From an uncultured Bacteroidales bacterium (GTDB taxonomy: Bacteria > Bacteroidota > Bacteroidia > Bacteroidales > Muribaculaceae), in NCBI GenBank assembly GCA_902776435.1, contig CACYQB010000033.1, positions 1 to 33,907 on the forward strand: a DNA stretch of 33,907 bases, read 5' to 3'. The translations under genes were made by a program, and so were the position numbers. This document shows positions 1 through 6,425 of this stretch, in pieces; the stretch's first letter is position 1, and each line of letters opens with the position of its first letter. The notes beneath the pieces were generated by a model, which did no database searches, was not told the origin of the DNA, and was given only the letters and a program-made list of their open reading frames with translations.

Positions 1-103
1 TCATGGCTGTAGTCTTCAGCTGGAGATGGGAATCCGGCTTTTATGCCAGGAGCGAATTGAAGCTTCAGTTTCTTCTCAAAGTCACCTTGTATGATTTGAC
101 CAT
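1..103 (-). CDS. UmuD-like peptidase, N-terminal fragment cut by window edge (start unclear)
   Basis: Read on the minus strand, one frame gives a stretch ending in KAGFPSPAEDYSH before it runs off the window. GFPSPAxDY is the signature just before the LexA/UmuD-type S24 peptidase domain, so this is probably the start of a UmuD homologue, which normally pairs with UmuC in SOS mutagenesis. The oddity is the start. In this frame there is no ATG, GTG or TTG between the end of the upstream protease gene and the motif. The only nearby ATG (103) is in another frame and stops after 12 codons. Either the gene is frameshifted, or it uses an unusual start. A good Shine-Dalgarno-like GGAGG lies in the end of the protease gene. 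The catalytic Ser/Lys region is outside the window. Confidence 0.5.
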
Positions 104-133
104 TATCTATCTGTCTGTTCGATAAATTGGAAT

Positions 134-1027
134 TTAACTTTCCTCCTTCAGATATAACACAGACTCTCGCAGGTCGATAATCAGCGTGAAATGGTGCCAA
201 ATATCATTACCAATGATGGCAGAGTACACATCACTCGCCATGGCACCCGAGGTGTCGGTGCTATAACGGACTTTCTGCTTTGGTACGGTAATATCGCCTA
301 CCTTAAGTTGCTCAATGCCGAATTCATAGCCGGCAGACTCACCGCCAACACCCCCATGTTTAAAGTGGAACGGGGTTTTATCTTGGATTTTATCCAGTCC
401 AAACTTTCCAGCTGCCTTGCTGGTGAACACAAGGCCACCGCCAGAACCAAGGTCCAGAAGAGCCTTGCCGGGTATTGTATTGCCTGAAGAAACAGTAACC
501 TCAAAGGGCAAAAGAATTCGTCCGGGATGTTTGGGATCTGTTTGTATCGGAATTCGGGAGTAGTTCTTAGTCTGCGATGATGTCAGCCTGTCCGACACTG
601 TGAGTTTACTGCGTTTGTAATCAATGGTGATGAATTTTCCCTTCCACTGACCAAGCCCCAAGATGCCATCGGCCTTATTGCCAAGAATGGCGCGCAGATC
701 AATGATGGGCACCATTTGTGGGGAATACTGCTTTCCTTCCAGCGAGATATTTACTCCGGAAAAAATAAGTACGGTTGGTTTGGTCTCGTTCCCCGCGCCT
801 CGCACCATTGCCTTTCCCATCTGGGAATATTTGACTCCGCTCTCGGCAAGCCATGTGCTGTCCAGATACACATCGGCAGAACCTGTGTCAAAAACAAGGT
901 GTGCAGTTTTCCCGTTCACCTCTGCATTCAGATATATGTGATTGGAAATAAACTCAAAGCTGTGTTCCTGAGCATATAAGGCAGCACTCAGGAGCAATAG
1001 AAAAAAGGTTGAAAGAAGTTGTCTCAT
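134..1027 (-). CDS. Secreted retropepsin-like aspartic protease family protein
   Basis: A 297-aa protein with a cleavable signal peptide (residues 1-20, ending LYAQ). It has two lobes typical of Bacteroidota clan-AA aspartyl protease-like proteins (Asp_protease_2 type). The first has VFDTGSADVYL with Asp47 in a perfect DTG triad. The second has LLDLGSGGGLV with Asp192 in a DLGS context, so the second motif deviates from DTG. It probably acts in the periplasm on an unknown substrate. The start at 1027 is chosen because it begins directly at the signal peptide; a longer in-frame extension would run into the preceding lipoprotein gene. It follows that gene by 40 bp and is probably cotranscribed. 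Whether it is catalytically active with the altered second triad cannot be judged here. Confidence 0.8.
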   Translation of the reverse strand: MRQLLSTFFLLLLSAALYAQEHSFEFISNHIYLNAEVNGKTAHLVFDTGSADVYLDSTWLAESGVKYSQMGKAMVRGAGNETKPTVLIFSGVNISLEGKQYSPQMVPIIDLRAILGNKADGILGLGQWKGKFITIDYKRSKLTVSDRLTSSQTKNYSRIPIQTDPKHPGRILLPFEVTVSSGNTIPGKALLDLGSGGGLVFTSKAAGKFGLDKIQDKTPFHFKHGGVGGESAGYEFGIEQLKVGDITVPKQKVRYSTDTSGAMASDVYSAIIGNDIWHHFTLIIDLRESVLYLKEES

Positions 1028-1067
1028 ATCTTTATACGTCGTTAAATTCCGATTTCTCTGTTTTTTA

Positions 1068-1757
1068 TTAATCAGTTTTGAAGAGAATATGCATATAGTT
1101 CCCATTCTCATAGCCGAAGCGCTGTATGAGAGTGGAACCGTCATAGATAGCTTCCAGTTGCAGAGCGATGCCGTTTTCAGCAAGTGAGCCGAATGCTTTC
1201 GGCTGTTTCAGTTCGTTCTCCGTAAACTTGTAAGTCTGACTGTTGTTATTAAACTCTATGCGGATATGGTGATCGGTATCGCCGTAGTTTAAGTTCAGCA
1301 GCATGACATTGGGGATGAAAGCCCATTTGATGTGCAAAAAGTCCGTGTCGTAGTCGAAGCCATAGCGTGCAGTGATGGCCTGTGGGGAGGCTCCGGCGAG
1401 TGCATGGCTCAGCCCTTCATCCGCATCCACGACCTTTGAAATCAGCGAAACGGGGAAGTCTTGAAAGAATACATGCAGCATCTTATTGTCAGACACATCA
1501 ACTTGCACGTCACCGAAGGCTTCACTATGAGCAACCGTTATAGGTCGACCCGCCTCGTCTTTGCCTTCGATACAATCTTTGTTTTTGTATATAATGACGT
1601 ACTGGCCAGGATATTCGCCCGAAATATTCTGCGCATAGGTCTCCTTTTGTTTGTTCGTCAACCGCTTCACAACATCGTCTTCGTTGCTGCAAGATGCAAG
1701 GGAGAACAATGAGAATAATAGTAGGATAAATCCTAAATACTTTAACTTACTTATCAT
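1068..1757 (-). CDS. Lipoprotein of unknown function (DUF4840-like)
   Basis: A 229-aa protein with a type II signal peptide and a lipobox ending in Cys23 (FSLASC). SNEDD follows, an acidic stretch of the kind that directs Bacteroidota lipoproteins to the cell surface. The rest is soluble and rich in beta-strand-forming sequence, with NISGEYPGQY near residue 45. That resembles the DUF4840 family of Bacteroidales lipoproteins, though I am not certain of the family. It is the first gene of a probable two-gene unit with the retropepsin-like protein 40 bp downstream. No TAnnTTTG promoter was found immediately upstream. Function is unknown. Confidence 0.7.
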   Translation of the reverse strand: MISKLKYLGFILLLFSLFSLASCSNEDDVVKRLTNKQKETYAQNISGEYPGQYVIIYKNKDCIEGKDEAGRPITVAHSEAFGDVQVDVSDNKMLHVFFQDFPVSLISKVVDADEGLSHALAGASPQAITARYGFDYDTDFLHIKWAFIPNVMLLNLNYGDTDHHIRIEFNNNSQTYKFTENELKQPKAFGSLAENGIALQLEAIYDGSTLIQRFGYENGNYMHILFKTD

Positions 1758-1783
1758 GGCTCTAATTTTAATATTACTACTAA

Positions 1784-2053
1784 TTAACGTTGGCCAAATG
1801 CAATTATTATGCTACCTGAACTTGTTTTTGAGCGATAGTCGCCTTTAAGTCCTCGCTCTCCTGGACCGTCACCTACGGCTGGTTTTCGGGTGATCATGCC
1901 GAAGATGTCGAGGTTCTGGGGACAGTCGGCCAGGGGCAGTTCAATCTCCATGCTGTAGTCGTCGGCGTCGGTGAAGATGCGGTTCTCCGATACGTACTCT
2001 ATCGAAGACCCCTTCTTCAGCGCTGCCTGCTTTCCGTTTATCGTCAGTATCAT
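1784..2053 (-). pseudogene. Chimeric prophage tail remnant (N-terminus of one tail gene joined to tape-measure 3' fragment)
   Basis: The open frame encodes 89 aa but appears to be a junction of two pieces. Residues 1-57 (MILTINGKQAALKKG onward, with SIEYVSENR and ELPLADCPQNLDIFG) look like the N-terminus of a protein encoded beside tape-measure genes in Bacteroidales phages. From about 1886 down to 1800 the DNA instead aligns with the tape-measure remnant near 6020-6085. In a shifted frame it reads QP*VTVQESEDLKATIAQ against QPQVIVHESKDLKDIIAR there. The fused tail of the ORF is therefore out-of-frame debris, and the frame ends with stop codons in both readings. A promoter inside a palindrome stands just upstream, so it may still be transcribed. 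Confidence 0.6.
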
Positions 2054-2058
2054 AAAAT

Positions 2059-2097
2059 AGCGGTTGATTTACTTAATGCAAAGGTAAATCAACCGCT
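2059..2097 (-). repeat. Perfect 14-bp inverted repeat enclosing a -7 element
   Basis: AGCGGTTGATTTAC (2059-2072) and its exact complement (2084-2097) flank an 11-nt spacer. The minus-strand promoter element TACCTTTG (2086-2079) starts inside the right arm. This could be an operator over the promoter of the phage-derived ORF at 2053, or a stem at the 3' side of the receptor gene that ends at 2160. No T-run follows the stem, which argues against a simple terminator. Confidence 0.7.
2079..2086 (-). promoter_or_regulatory. Promoter -7 element TACCTTTG
   Basis: Exact match to the Bacteroidota -7 consensus TAnnTTTG, 26 bp upstream of the ATG at 2053. It is overlapped by the palindrome described at 2059-2097. 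Confidence 0.55.
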
Positions 2098-2159
2098 TTA
2101 TGCTGAGAAAAGACGGAACCGTTTTTTTTCCCTTGCGTGAAACTAGCTATTTCTTCCCC

Positions 2160-4217
2160 TCATCGGGTTATGATTCCATTATCAGTATCACTTAGATTGA
2201 TGGTTTTATCTGCCGACTGATGCTCCCGGCCTTTGCTCAATCGCCATGAAATGTTAAGTGACAGACTGTTTCCACCATCTCTACTGTAGTGCACCATGTG
2301 CTTGTAAAGATTGCGGTTCAGGATCTCGCTTTCTGTGGACTTGTAGCTATTGATGAAAGGATTAGACCATGTGAGTGAGAATTGCCAATCCCCATAGTTG
2401 TAGGAGCATTGTAAGATTGTATTAGCTCCGTTATATGCCTTTGTCTCTCCCTCTAAGAATCGAAAGCCATTGTCCGCAAAAGCCAATAAAGTGAATTTTC
2501 CGAGATAAGCTGTGACACCTGCCGAATAGAACCACGATGTATAGCAATGCGTATAGTCAAAGCCATAGTTGAAGCAACGCATCATTCCTCCGTTTGCATA
2601 AATTTGTAGCTTCTCAGGTGTAATCCAATAACTTGCGTATGCCATTGTATTCAATACGTTAATAGCTTTCTGATTTATCTGTGTATAGATGAACTTGTCA
2701 TCAGCGGTGCGCTCGTAGTGCGCCATATTGGGTTTATTGCAATGGCGGTAGAACCCTTCGGCAAATGCACTCCAGCGTTCATCGTTATACGACAGACGCA
2801 ATGTATGTTCTGTGTCACGGGACGGCTTGAGGCTGGGGTTACCCACAATATATTCCATGCTGTTTGTCTGAATTGTTGCATCGCTGATCATGGCAATGCG
2901 CGAAGCACGGTCTTTCATCTCAAAGGTGTAGTTTAGTTGCATCCCATTCATGATACCATAAGCCAGCGTCGCCTTGGGGCGGAATGTCCAGAAGTCATAG
3001 TTGTGCTCATTTTGATTGTAGTGGATGTAGCTTGTTCCCAAACCAAGAGAATAGCGTAAACCCTTGAGCCAACCTTTTATCTCGCTGAACGCATAGACAC
3101 TATTCTGATTCAACTCTGTCAGGGCAAAGGCATCGCCCGTATAATCATTATTTGTGTATTTATAGCGATAGTTCACACCAGCAGATAACGTGAATGGGTT
3201 CAGTCGGTTTTCGTAGATTATTTCAGATAAAGCAGAGACGGTCTTGCCATTTACATCATATTGATAAGGAGCTCCCTCATCGTAGTAATTGCTGCTCTTG
3301 GTGGCTATGTATGTGCCAACAGCATTTGCCGTGACTGACTGACGCGGAGTGAGTTGGCGGAAGAAGTACAAGTCGAGGACAGGTGAGTTGGACTTGCCGC
3401 TCTCTTTGTTGGTTGATCGATATCGGTTTGTGCCATCAATGATGTCTTTGACCGAATAATTGCCTGGAGTTTTATTCAGACTCTCACTCAAGGATGCCTG
3501 AAAGACGTATGCTGTGGAATCCGCCAGGTTGTAGGTCAGCTTCACGTCATGGCTGCGGGCTTTTCTGAGCGTCTCTACATCATCACGCTCTATAGCATAG
3601 ATGTCATCATTATTCAGGGTGTATTCTGCCAACTCAGTTGCCTTTATTCCTTTCAATTGATGACCGCTAAAATTGTAGGAAAGAGTAAACTCACTTTTCT
3701 TGTGGTTCCATTTACCATACACCGTTCCATCACCTTGCCAAGAAGTGAGCGTGGGAGTGACGTCAGCGCCTAACGTATAACCAGTGTCATCGCGCTTGGT
3801 GATGATGTTGATGACGTAGGCCACGTCTTCCCCATAACGCACACCAGGATTATCAACGAAGTCAATCTTGCTGATGAGTTTGGGGTCAAGCGCCAACATT
3901 TCCTCTTTGCCGACGATGATGCCATTGATTCTAAGTTGTACACCGCCTCTGCCATCAATTGCAGTTACAGAATGTGCCACATTATCAATACGGAGGTTGG
4001 GCAACGAGAGTTTCTGCAGGAGGCCAAAACCATTGTTTGAGGCATCCTTCTGGGCATCTGTAGGATAAATCATCTGGCCGTCAGCCTTGCTTACAACCTT
4101 GGGAGCGTTGACAATGACTTCATCAAGAGTGACAGTCTTGTCCTCATTCTGAGTAAACGCCTGGAAAGGACAAAGACAAAGGATAACGAAAAATAAAAAT
4201 AATTGTTTCATTTGCAT
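2160..4217 (-). CDS. Outer membrane beta-barrel receptor (OMP_b-brl_3 / TonB-receptor-like)
   Basis: A 685-aa protein with a signal peptide (ending AFTQ near residue 23), a plug-like domain at about 28-150 and a long beta-barrel. The plug begins with VTLDEVIVNAP and contains GGVQLRINGI and VRYGEDVAYVINIITK, as in the outer-membrane beta-barrel family PF14905. No SusD-like partner is present, so the substrate is unknown. It probably imports a small ligand or peptide with TonB. Either of two in-frame ATGs (4217 or 4211) could be the start; the second begins the more typical MKQLFLFF. It lies 103 bp downstream of a membrane-anchored winged-helix regulator. The gap holds PhoB-like direct repeats, a promoter and a palindrome over the start, so regulation by that neighbour is likely. 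Confidence 0.85.
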   Translation of the reverse strand: MQMKQLFLFFVILCLCPFQAFTQNEDKTVTLDEVIVNAPKVVSKADGQMIYPTDAQKDASNNGFGLLQKLSLPNLRIDNVAHSVTAIDGRGGVQLRINGIIVGKEEMLALDPKLISKIDFVDNPGVRYGEDVAYVINIITKRDDTGYTLGADVTPTLTSWQGDGTVYGKWNHKKSEFTLSYNFSGHQLKGIKATELAEYTLNNDDIYAIERDDVETLRKARSHDVKLTYNLADSTAYVFQASLSESLNKTPGNYSVKDIIDGTNRYRSTNKESGKSNSPVLDLYFFRQLTPRQSVTANAVGTYIATKSSNYYDEGAPYQYDVNGKTVSALSEIIYENRLNPFTLSAGVNYRYKYTNNDYTGDAFALTELNQNSVYAFSEIKGWLKGLRYSLGLGTSYIHYNQNEHNYDFWTFRPKATLAYGIMNGMQLNYTFEMKDRASRIAMISDATIQTNSMEYIVGNPSLKPSRDTEHTLRLSYNDERWSAFAEGFYRHCNKPNMAHYERTADDKFIYTQINQKAINVLNTMAYASYWITPEKLQIYANGGMMRCFNYGFDYTHCYTSWFYSAGVTAYLGKFTLLAFADNGFRFLEGETKAYNGANTILQCSYNYGDWQFSLTWSNPFINSYKSTESEILNRNLYKHMVHYSRDGGNSLSLNISWRLSKGREHQSADKTINLSDTDNGIITR

Positions 4218-4246
4218 CGAACATTTTTTTTGATTTTCGATGCAAA
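4211..4246 (-). repeat. Perfect 10-bp inverted repeat spanning the start codon and -7 box
   Basis: TTTGCATCGA (4211-4220) and TCGATGCAAA (4237-4246) are exact complements with a 16-nt spacer. One arm contains the first ATG of the receptor gene (4217); the other overlaps the TACCTTTG promoter element. It could be a dyad operator. If transcription starts about 7 bp past the -7 box, most of the second arm is not in the mRNA, which favours a DNA site over an RNA hairpin. Confidence 0.6.
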
Positions 4247-4250
4247 GGTA
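4243..4250 (-). promoter_or_regulatory. Promoter -7 element TACCTTTG for the receptor gene
   Basis: Exact TAnnTTTG match 26 bp before the ATG at 4217. A convincing TTTG -33 element is missing, which fits a promoter that depends on an activator bound at the direct repeats 33-65 bp further upstream. Confidence 0.6.
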
Positions 4251-4282
4251 TTACCGAATCAGAAGAGTGTCAGAAATTCTTA

Positions 4283-4315
4283 CCTGACATTTGCCTGACA
4301 TTTGCCTGACAACGA
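4283..4315 (-). promoter_or_regulatory. Three 11-bp-spaced direct repeats, candidate PhoB/OmpR-type binding site
   Basis: On the minus strand the motif TGTCAGG occurs three times in a row separated by CAAA, giving an 11-bp period (plus-strand units begin at 4283, 4294 and 4305). Tandem 7-bp half-sites with 4-bp spacers on an 11-bp period are the geometry bound by PhoB/OmpR-family winged-helix proteins. The neighbouring regulator (4321-5019) carries just such a domain. The site lies upstream of the receptor promoter, a suitable place for activation. Confidence 0.65.
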
Positions 4316-4320
4316 CCTAT

Positions 4321-5019
4321 CTATTTGAGTTTCAGTGCGTAGCTTCTACCTCTGTCCGACTCAATTTTCAGGTTACTATAGGCTTCTAAGATGGGTTTCA
4401 CTCGTTTGATAAGCGTGTAAAGCGTATCGCTGGCATTGGGTTTCTTGGGCCACAGGCGGTCACAGATTTCTTGCTTGGAGAGTGAATGAGATTCTGTCAT
4501 CATAAACATCTCCATAAGGCAGTGCTGCATCGGAGTAAAATGAATGGGTTCACCTTTTGCGGTAATGAATTTGTCGTTGGCAAATACAATGCCACCATAA
4601 CTCAGTGCTTCTGCAATCATCTCAGGCTTAACCCTGCGCATATACCACAGGCTGCACATCATCCATAGAAGGCCGGCAAACAACAATGCCCCGGATGCCC
4701 GCTGGTCAGAAAGCGCAAGTATGGTCAAAACGTCGCAATTAGCCTGTGCCACCATCTGAGTTTCCTGTCGGCCAGCCCTGCTCACGGATGTCATGGCAAT
4801 GCTGGCAGTGTTTTTTAGTTCGGCGATGGTGAGATGACTACGATAACAGCGGATAGTATCGGCATTGATCACGTCTGTCGGCATCTCGGCAAGAGTAAGC
4901 TTCAGTGCATTGTTTACATCTCGTGTTATCCCCTTTTCAACACTTTTATAGCTGCACACACTTGAACATAACGCACAAAGCATTATGAAAACAAATATGA
5001 CAAAAGGAAGTTTCTTCAT
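4321..5019 (-). CDS. Membrane-anchored winged-helix transcriptional regulator (ToxR-like topology, OmpR/PhoB-type domain)
   Basis: A 232-aa protein. Residues 5-23 form an N-terminal hydrophobic segment. About 24-107 are a predicted extracytoplasmic region. Residues 108-127 (ALLFAGLLWMMCSLWYM) form a second membrane helix followed by RR. Residues 152-232 resemble a C-terminal Trans_reg_C winged helix: FTPMQHCLMEMF, then SKQEICDRLW, then TLYTLIKRVKPIL and a basic end SDRGRSYALKL. This suggests an inner-membrane one-component sensor that detects a periplasmic signal and binds DNA directly. There is no receiver domain. It is encoded just upstream of an outer-membrane receptor, which it probably regulates. 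Its start codon overlaps the stop of a 47-aa ORF (ATGA), so its translation is likely coupled. Confidence 0.8.
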   Translation of the reverse strand: MKKLPFVIFVFIMLCALCSSVCSYKSVEKGITRDVNNALKLTLAEMPTDVINADTIRCYRSHLTIAELKNTASIAMTSVSRAGRQETQMVAQANCDVLTILALSDQRASGALLFAGLLWMMCSLWYMRRVKPEMIAEALSYGGIVFANDKFITAKGEPIHFTPMQHCLMEMFMMTESHSLSKQEICDRLWPKKPNASDTLYTLIKRVKPILEAYSNLKIESDRGRSYALKLK

Positions 5020-5159
5020 CTGTCTGAATTCTTAATGGTATTCAACATTTCAATCATTTTCTTTACATATGGCAATGCACAGCGGAAACCCTCTGGCATG
5101 TCATCATTCGCAACCCGTGAGAGACATATCGACAAGTATGATATAAGGAATACTCTCAT
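5016..5159 (-). CDS. Small ORF (47 aa) translationally coupled to the regulator
   Basis: An ATG at 5159 opens a 47-codon frame starting MRVFLISYLSICLSR and ending LNTIKNSDR. It is too short for usual gene callers. Two features support it: a TACCTTTG promoter element 23 bp upstream, and a stop codon that overlaps the regulator's start as ATGA (5019-5016). The N-terminus is hydrophobic enough to be a weak membrane or signal segment; the C-terminal half is polar and helical in appearance. I do not recognise a family. It could be a leader peptide coupling regulator translation to cell state, a small partner of the regulator, or a gene remnant. Confidence 0.5.
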   Translation of the reverse strand: MRVFLISYLSICLSRVANDDMPEGFRCALPYVKKMIEMLNTIKNSDR

Positions 5160-5181
5160 TGAATAAAGGTGTTTGATCTTG

Positions 5182-5189
5182 CAAAGGTA
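5182..5189 (-). promoter_or_regulatory. Promoter -7 element TACCTTTG for the small ORF and regulator
   Basis: Exact TAnnTTTG match, 23 bp upstream of the 47-aa ORF start at 5159. It is the only clear promoter for the regulator gene and lies directly beside the phage debris that begins at 5205. Confidence 0.6.
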
Positions 5190-5204
5190 AACATAATTCT
5201 GCTA

Positions 5205-5321
5205 TTTTCTCTTAGATTTCGGTGATTTATTGACTTCGTCTTCAATGCTGACGCTCGGCAATATTCATGCAAGCATGACATTGCGCTCGTTTACTCGCAT
5301 TGGTGTTCATGAGGCGCTGGT
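5205..5321 (-). pseudogene. Fragment of phage tape-measure 3' end, interrupted by a repeat
   Basis: Positions 5205-5232 match 5900-5927 at 27 of 28 bases, and 5306-5321 match 5928-5943 at 15 of 16. In the second place the two blocks are contiguous and encode the end of the tape-measure remnant (RLMNNKSPKSKRK, stop). Here they are separated by 73 bp (5233-5305). This is therefore a second copy of the same gene end, broken by an insertion. The rest of the stretch down to 5407 shows no gene. Confidence 0.65.
5233..5305. repeat. 73-bp insertion within the tape-measure fragment
   Basis: The sequence interrupts the duplicated gene end precisely. It contains a near-palindromic CATGCAAGCATG core region and the string GCTCGGCAA, which recalls the GCTCGGCAAAG string in the repeat at 6119-6182. 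It is probably a small non-autonomous mobile or palindromic repeat. Clear target-site duplications are not seen. Confidence 0.5.
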
Positions 5322-5407
5322 GTTTGCTCAGACTTTTATAATTTTGGTATAAGTTGCTCAACCGCGTATGCCTTGAAAAGACGTACCGATAAAATGGAAT
5401 TTATAGG

Positions 5408-5836
5408 CTACGACTCATATACATTCTCTTTCTTGAAACGTGCTATTTCTTCATCTGAATCGGTCTTGTACCATATCATTTCAGATTTGTTTATTTTAAT
5501 ATCAACCTCAAGATAGATTTGGGATTTCCCATCATGGGTTTTCCCTGTAAAGATATTCATGTGTCCTGTTTCTCCGACCCTGTAGTTGAGGTCGGTTACA
5601 GTCCACCCTTCATCGGGCCAATTTGAGACAGACTTTTCGATACGTCCAGAATATGAGGTTTCTGGGAAGAATTGATACAATTCCATCCCACCATCCATAA
5701 TTCTGTCATCAATCACCTTTTTCCAAACGCCTTCAAGCTTACTTGAATCAAAAGGCTCATCGTCACCGCATGATGTGAATCCTAACAGGACAGCAATCAA
5801 TAGAATAGAAATTTTTGATAGTAGTTTCATAAACAT
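5408..5836 (-). CDS. Small surface lipoprotein, lipocalin-like
   Basis: A 142-aa protein with a type II signal peptide and lipobox LGFTSC, then GDDEP, an acidic surface-export type signal. The mature part begins KLEGVWKKV, typical of lipocalin-like or DUF-type Bacteroidales lipoproteins that open with a GxW motif, followed by predicted beta strands. Two in-frame ATGs (5836 or 5830) are possible; the second gives the more usual MKLLSKIS. A TACCTTTG element lies about 30 bp upstream. It stands alone between two tape-measure fragments. Function is unknown. Confidence 0.75.
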   Translation of the reverse strand: MFMKLLSKISILLIAVLLGFTSCGDDEPFDSSKLEGVWKKVIDDRIMDGGMELYQFFPETSYSGRIEKSVSNWPDEGWTVTDLNYRVGETGHMNIFTGKTHDGKSQIYLEVDIKINKSEMIWYKTDSDEEIARFKKENVYES

Positions 5837-5866
5837 TCTTACTGGTTTTCGTAGTTTTTAATGCTG

Positions 5867-5874
5867 CAAAGGTA
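5867..5874 (-). promoter_or_regulatory. Promoter -7 element TACCTTTG for the small lipoprotein
   Basis: Exact TAnnTTTG match 30 bp upstream of the ATG at 5836. It sits next to the 3' end of the upstream tape-measure pseudogene, within about 35 bp of its stop codon. Confidence 0.6.
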
Positions 5875-5899
5875 GCAAAAATCATGCCTAAACACATCA

Positions 5900-6425
5900 T
5901 TTTCTTTTAGATTTCGGTGATTTATTGTTCATAAGGCGCTGGTACTCGTCCTGCGCCTGCTTGATGCCCTTGTCGCCGGTCACGGTGTTGACGGTGACGA
6001 AGGGCTCGTCCAATCGCTCGTTGAGACGGGCGATGATATCCTTCAAGTCTTTGCTCTCATGGACTATCACCTGCGGTTGGCTTTGGGCCAGAGCCATCGG
6101 CGCGGTGATTGACCTTGAAAATTGGTGCAAGGCGAGCGCAGAGGCAAACTCGCTTGCACTTTGCCGAGCCGCAGCCCAATTTATGCACACGTCGGCACTG
6201 CGGAGCGAGCCGATCGTGTTGGTGCGCTGCGCGTAGTCCAGAGCCTCGATCAGAGGACGGGCAACGGGTGAAGCGACCAGTTTCTGACTCGCCACCCATT
6301 CCGGGCCTGGCTCGCCTGCTGCTGCTTCTTGATGGCGGCCACCTGCATGGCACCTGCAGCCACTGCCATGGCAGCGGCTATAGGGGCGATGATAAAACTT
6401 AGCGTCTTGTCGTGAGGCCCCTGCG
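5900..6425 (-). pseudogene. Phage tail tape-measure protein, C-terminal remnant with frameshift
   Basis: The 3' part reads EWVASQKLV, ARPLIEALDYAQRTNTIGSL, then SRSITAP, QPQVIVHESKDLKDIIARL and DEPFVTVNTVTGDKGIKQA, ending KSPKSKRK. These are features I associate with the C-terminus of Bacteroidales phage tape-measure proteins. Upstream, in another frame, 6410-6310 reads IIAPIAAAMAVAAGAMQVAAIKK and QQQASQA, the Ala-rich segment that should lie just before it. The two frames do not join and the glycine-rich linker between them is missing, so there was a frameshifting deletion near 6300. A 64-bp repeat is inserted in frame at 6119-6182. No other intact phage genes are nearby. Confidence 0.65.
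6119..6182. repeat. Small palindromic repeat inserted in the tape-measure remnant
   Basis: The block begins AAATTGG and ends CCAATTT, a 7-bp terminal inverted repeat. It holds further internal hairpins (GGCAAA with TTTGCC; GCAAGGCGAG with CTCGCTTGC). In translation it adds about 23 residues between SADV and SRSITAP, where the flanking parts otherwise read on. The sequence resembles repeats scattered in Prevotella-type genomes; I know this only from general familiarity. Confidence 0.55.

Noticed and set aside
191-487. A 98-codon plus-strand frame
   Set aside because: It lies antisense to the retropepsin-like gene, whose DTG motif and signal peptide are convincing.
4283-4315. CRISPR-like repeat
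   Set aside because: Only three 7-bp repeats with constant 4-bp spacing; far too short and regular for a CRISPR array, and better read as a regulator binding site.
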